Of a stretch of 7,344 nt of DNA, positions 4,950 to 7,344 are shown in pieces. Made by a program: the position numbers and the translations under genes. Below the pieces are notes generated by a model. It ran no database searches. It was not told where the DNA came from and saw only the letters and a program-made list of their open reading frames with translations. The DNA is from Alphaproteobacteria bacterium. Its GTDB lineage: Bacteria; Pseudomonadota; Alphaproteobacteria; Rhodobacterales; Rhodobacteraceae. The DNA is taken from NCBI GenBank assembly GCA_013151535.1, contig JAADIC010000330.1:1-7344 (forward strand), given 5' to 3'. Position 1 is the first letter of the stretch. Each line of letters opens with the position of its first letter.

Positions 4950-6058
4950 GCTTTTGCACCTTTCTTGCCAGAGCCAAGCATCGGCCGGCTTTTCTGATCG
5001 AGCGGCCAACGCGGGCGGGCGGTCAGGCTCAGATCACTGACACGGCCCGCGCGAAAATTCTCAAGCCCGGCCCATGCGATCATGGCGGCGTTATCCGTGC
5101 AATATTGCAAGGGCGGCGCAAGAAATTTCAAGCCCTGAGTCTGACAAAGTTCGGTCAGACCGGCGCGGATTGCACCGTTTGCCGCCACACCACCAGCCAC
5201 GGCAAAGGCCGGGTTTTCAGGGGCCTCGCTTGCCAGAAACGCCTGCATGGCGCGCCGCGATTTTTCGACCAGCACATCGCGGATAGCGGCCTGAAACCCA
5301 GCGGACAGATCGGCCACGTCGTGCCTTGTCAGCCCGCCTTTTTCAGCAATCAACCCGTCACGCGCCCGCCGCAGAGCGGTTTTCAAGCCGGAAAAGGACA
5401 TATCGCAATCGGGCCGGTCCAGCAGCGGGCGGGGAAAGCGAAACCGTTTCGGATCGCCATCGCTTGCGGCCTTTTCAACCTCGGGGCCACCCGGTTGCCC
5501 CAAGCCAAGCAGACGCGCGGTTTTGTCGAACGCTTCGCCCGGCGCGTCGTCAATCGTACCACCAAGGCGGGTGAAATCGTCAAACCCGCGCACAATCAGA
5601 AACTGGCAATGGCCGCCCGAGACCAGCAACATCAGATAGGGATACTCCAGTTGATCCGTCATACGCGGCGTCAGGGCATGGCCCGCAAGGTGGTTGACCC
5701 CGATCAGCGGCAGACCGGTACCAACCGCAAGACCCTTGGCACACATGACGCCCGACAGAACCCCGCCGATCAGGCCGGGGCCAGCGGTGACGGCAATGGC
5801 ATCGAGATCACGAAGGCCAAGGCCCGCTTGCAAAAGCGCCTCTTCAACGCAGAGGTCCAGCTTTTCGGCATGCGCCCGCGCCGCAATTTCCGGAACGATG
5901 CCACCGAAATCAGCGTGCAGGGCGGCTTGATCGAACACCACGGATGACAGGATTTCAGCCGCCCCGCCCACGCGGTGGCGCACGACAGCGGCGGCGGTGT
6001 CATCGCAACTGCTTTCAATGCCAAGCATCGTCAGGGTCTGGGTTTCGGGGTTTTGCAT
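4946..6058 (-). CDS. tsaD: tRNA t6A37 threonylcarbamoyltransferase subunit TsaD
   Basis: Transfers the threonylcarbamoyl group from threonylcarbamoyl-AMP to A37 of ANN-decoding tRNAs, together with TsaB and TsaE in bacteria (old names Gcp, YgjD). 370 residues from the chosen start. ASKHA-fold motifs: MLGIESSCDDTAAAV (11-25), LHADFGGIVPEIAAR (47-61), TAGPGLIGG (91-99), NHLAGH with metal-binding His123 and His127, LVSGGHCQ (145-152), GEAFDKTAR (174-182), GGVAANGAIR (289-298) and CTDNAAMIA with Asp322. The open frame extends to 6295 but the extra residues are unlike the family and overlap hemD. Starts at 6064 and 6058 are both possible and neither has a good Shine-Dalgarno; 6058 (MQNPETQTLTML) fits the family best, and 6028 would give a minimal start. 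First gene of the tsaD-gpsA-EVE operon, divergent from hemD. Confidence 0.96.
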   Translation of the reverse strand: MQNPETQTLTMLGIESSCDDTAAAVVRHRVGGAAEILSSVVFDQAALHADFGGIVPEIAARAHAEKLDLCVEEALLQAGLGLRDLDAIAVTAGPGLIGGVLSGVMCAKGLAVGTGLPLIGVNHLAGHALTPRMTDQLEYPYLMLLVSGGHCQFLIVRGFDDFTRLGGTIDDAPGEAFDKTARLLGLGQPGGPEVEKAASDGDPKRFRFPRPLLDRPDCDMSFSGLKTALRRARDGLIAEKGGLTRHDVADLSAGFQAAIRDVLVEKSRRAMQAFLASEAPENPAFAVAGGVAANGAIRAGLTELCQTQGLKFLAPPLQYCTDNAAMIAWAGLENFRAGRVSDLSLTARPRWPLDQKSRPMLGSGKKGAKA

Positions 6059-6104
6059 ATACATTACTTGCTTGCCGGTTTCACCGCAGGTAACACCTGA
6101 ACCC

Positions 6105-6809
6105 ATGGCACACAATCCCGCCCCATATATCCTGCTGACCAGACCGTTGGCGCAATCCACCGCATACAAGGCCACGCTTGAGGCTGAATTTGGCGCGCGG
6201 GTGGCGGTGATTGTATCGCCATTGCTAAAGATCAAACCGGTTGCTGCCGATATTGATCTTGCCGGGGTGCGGCATCTTCTTTTCACCTCGGTCAACGGGG
6301 TGGAGGCTTATACCCGCCTAACCAACCGGCGCGATATTGCCGCCCTGTGCGTTGGCGCGCGCACTACCGCAGCGGCGCAGGCGGCGGGGATCGAGGCACG
6401 CTCGGCTGATGGCTCAGCGGATGATCTGGTGGCGCTGGCGCAGTCCCAAACAGGGCCGTTTCTCTATGCACGCGGGGTGCATATGGCGCGCGATATTGCA
6501 GCGCAATTGCGGGCGGGCGGACAGCGGGTTAAGGAGGTCGTTACCTATGACCAACAGCCCTTATCCCTGACACCAAAGGCCAAAGCGGCCTTAACAGGTG
6601 ATGTGCCCTGTCTGGTTCCGCTGTTTTCACCACGCTCGGCGCGCCTGTTCATAGATGAATGTCAGGGGGTGACTGTTCAATCTGCCACCGCGATTTGCAT
6701 CAGCCGGAATGTGGCCGATCAACTGGACCCCGAAAGGTTTAAACATCCGGTGCTGGCGGCCCACCCCACGGCCGCTGCCATTACGCGGGAAATCGCCGCA
6801 TCTTTGTAA
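6105..6809 (+). CDS. hemD: Uroporphyrinogen-III synthase
   Basis: Closes and inverts the D ring of hydroxymethylbilane to give uroporphyrinogen III, the branch point to heme, siroheme, cobalamin and bacteriochlorophyll. 234 residues, the family's usual size. Sequence is weakly conserved in this family, but the expected landmarks are present: N-terminal YILLTRPLAQS (8-18), SPLLKIKPV (38-46), LLFTSVNGVEAY (58-69), LCVGARTTAAAQAAG (81-95), FLYARGVHMARDIAAQL (119-135), VTYDQQP (146-152), LFSPRSARLF (173-182), AICISRNVADQL (196-207) and a C-terminal HPTAAAI. The ATG at 6105 was chosen because it directly precedes the LLTRP strand; a longer frame from 5997 runs antisense through the tsaD start. The Shine-Dalgarno is poor. 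Only 46 nt separate it from the divergent tsaD and hemC is not adjacent. Confidence 0.92.
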   Translation: MAHNPAPYILLTRPLAQSTAYKATLEAEFGARVAVIVSPLLKIKPVAADIDLAGVRHLLFTSVNGVEAYTRLTNRRDIAALCVGARTTAAAQAAGIEARSADGSADDLVALAQSQTGPFLYARGVHMARDIAAQLRAGGQRVKEVVTYDQQPLSLTPKAKAALTGDVPCLVPLFSPRSARLFIDECQGVTVQSATAICISRNVADQLDPERFKHPVLAAHPTAAAITREIAASL

Positions 6810-6826
6810 CCATCGCGGCGAATCCC

Positions 6827-6855
6827 TTGTTCCTCCTTGGGGCGTAGCCTATCTT
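6827..6855 (+). promoter_or_regulatory. Possible sigma70-type promoter of the mitofilin-like gene
   Basis: TTGTTC (6827-6832), a 17-nt spacer and TATCTT (6850-6855, four matches to TATAAT), giving RNA from about 6862 and a leader of about 28 nt. No terminator is visible between hemD and this point, so read-through from hemD remains possible. Confidence 0.35.
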
Positions 6856-6889
6856 TGAGGGGAAAACCATTTTCTTAAGGATAAGGCCC

Positions 6890-7344
6890 GTGGCAACCAG
6901 AAAAACGACGTCACCTTCAGGAAAAACCAAAACCGGCAGCGCTAAACCGAAAGCTGCGCCTGCAAAATCCGAACCGGTAATCCTTGATCCGCCCGCCAAG
7001 AAAAAACCCGCGACAGTCAAGAAACAAGCTGTGGTGATTGATGCCAAGGCCGAGGATGTGACAAAACCCGAGCCCGTGAAGAAAACCGAGGCACCGAAGG
7101 CGAAAGCCAACCCGGAACCAGCGAAGAGCCCCGAATCGGTGACTGCGAAGCCACAAACTTCTAACAGTACCCGTGCTTTTGCCGGTTTTCTGGCAGGCGG
7201 CGCGGTTGCCGCCCTGATCGGGTATTTTGCCGCCGGATATATCAATCCGGCACCGGTTATGCCTGACAATAGCGGTGAAATCGCGGCGCTGGCGGCGGAT
7301 TACAACGCAAAAATTACCGCGCTGGAGGCGCAGATCGCAAAAAA
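6890..7344 (+). CDS. Mitofilin-like (COG4223-type) coiled-coil inner-membrane protein, 3' partial
   Basis: Open to the window edge (151 codons seen). It starts at GTG 6890, with AAGGA at 6877-6881, 8 nt upstream. Residues 1-95 are a low-complexity tail rich in Lys, Pro, Ala and Glu (KKKPATVKK, EPVKKTEAPKAKANPEPAK); 97-117 is one membrane helix (FAGFLAGGAVAALIGYFAAGY); from about 128 a heptad-like Ala/Leu-rich stretch (EIAALAADYNAKITALEAQI) begins what looks like a coiled coil. A cytosolic basic tail, one helix and a long periplasmic coiled coil, placed directly after hemD, is the layout of the alphaproteobacterial mitofilin (MICOS Mic60-like) proteins, which in the family shape inner membrane invaginations and contact the outer membrane. 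The C-terminal mitofilin signature domain is outside the window, so the call rests on layout and neighbourhood. Confidence 0.78.
   Translation, partial: MATRKTTSPSGKTKTGSAKPKAAPAKSEPVILDPPAKKKPATVKKQAVVIDAKAEDVTKPEPVKKTEAPKAKANPEPAKSPESVTAKPQTSNSTRAFAGFLAGGAVAALIGYFAAGYINPAPVMPDNSGEIAALAADYNAKITALEAQIAK

Noticed and set aside
4892..5947. 351-codon open frame on the plus strand
   Set aside because: It is antisense to tsaD and the start of gpsA, both with full family motifs; its product is Arg/Gln/His-rich without any recognisable domain, typical of a shadow frame in GC-rich DNA.
6781..7269. 162-codon minus-strand frame rich in Phe, Ala and Gly
   Set aside because: It lies opposite the GTG-started mitofilin-like gene, whose Lys/Pro-rich codons produce Phe/Gly-rich antisense by chance; the plus strand has a Shine-Dalgarno and a sensible membrane topology.

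Overview
The window looks like a chromosomal segment of an alphaproteobacterium of the Rhodobacteraceae (Roseobacter-like). The evidence is the protein sequences (AhcY, TsaD, GpsA, HemD and DUF2853 all read like roseobacter homologues), moderate-to-high GC with G/C-rich third codon positions, and a mitofilin-like coiled-coil membrane protein next to hemD. No insertion sequence, phage gene, CRISPR array, tRNA or rRNA was seen. It is mostly ordinary core and near-core chromosome.

Layout. (1) 1-1818, plus strand: ahcY (S-adenosylhomocysteine hydrolase, its first ~25 codons lie outside the window) and, 7 nt later, a small DUF922-type protein with an HEEGH zinc-protease motif. (2) 1819-2336, plus strand: a structured 5' region with two mutually exclusive inverted repeats, a DUF2853 gene and a clear intrinsic terminator. 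(3) 2337-2581: no convincing protein gene, but a second, very strong plus-strand intrinsic terminator preceded by two more hairpins. This is the best candidate for a small RNA in the window. (4) 2582-3570: a divergent pair, a four-helix membrane protein (DUF1761, minus) and a membrane-anchored DM13-domain protein (plus). They are separated by about 130 nt that contain three helically phased CAATATG repeats. (5) 3565-6058, minus strand: a compact operon tsaD-gpsA-EVE with an ATGA overlap between tsaD and gpsA and a Shine-Dalgarno site that overlaps the gpsA stop. Its last gene overlaps the DM13 gene tail to tail by 6 bp. (6) 6105-7344, plus strand: hemD, then a GTG-started mitofilin-like gene that runs off the window.

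Functionally the window covers the activated methyl cycle (ahcY), tRNA t6A modification (tsaD), glycerophospholipid precursor synthesis (gpsA), tetrapyrrole synthesis (hemD) and several small conserved proteins of unknown or poorly known role. The points most worth a second look are the candidate small RNA at about 2388-2531, the phased repeats at 2999-3045, the switch-like leader at 1868-1919, and the apparent absence of hemC between tsaD and hemD. I found no previously undescribed multi-gene system.
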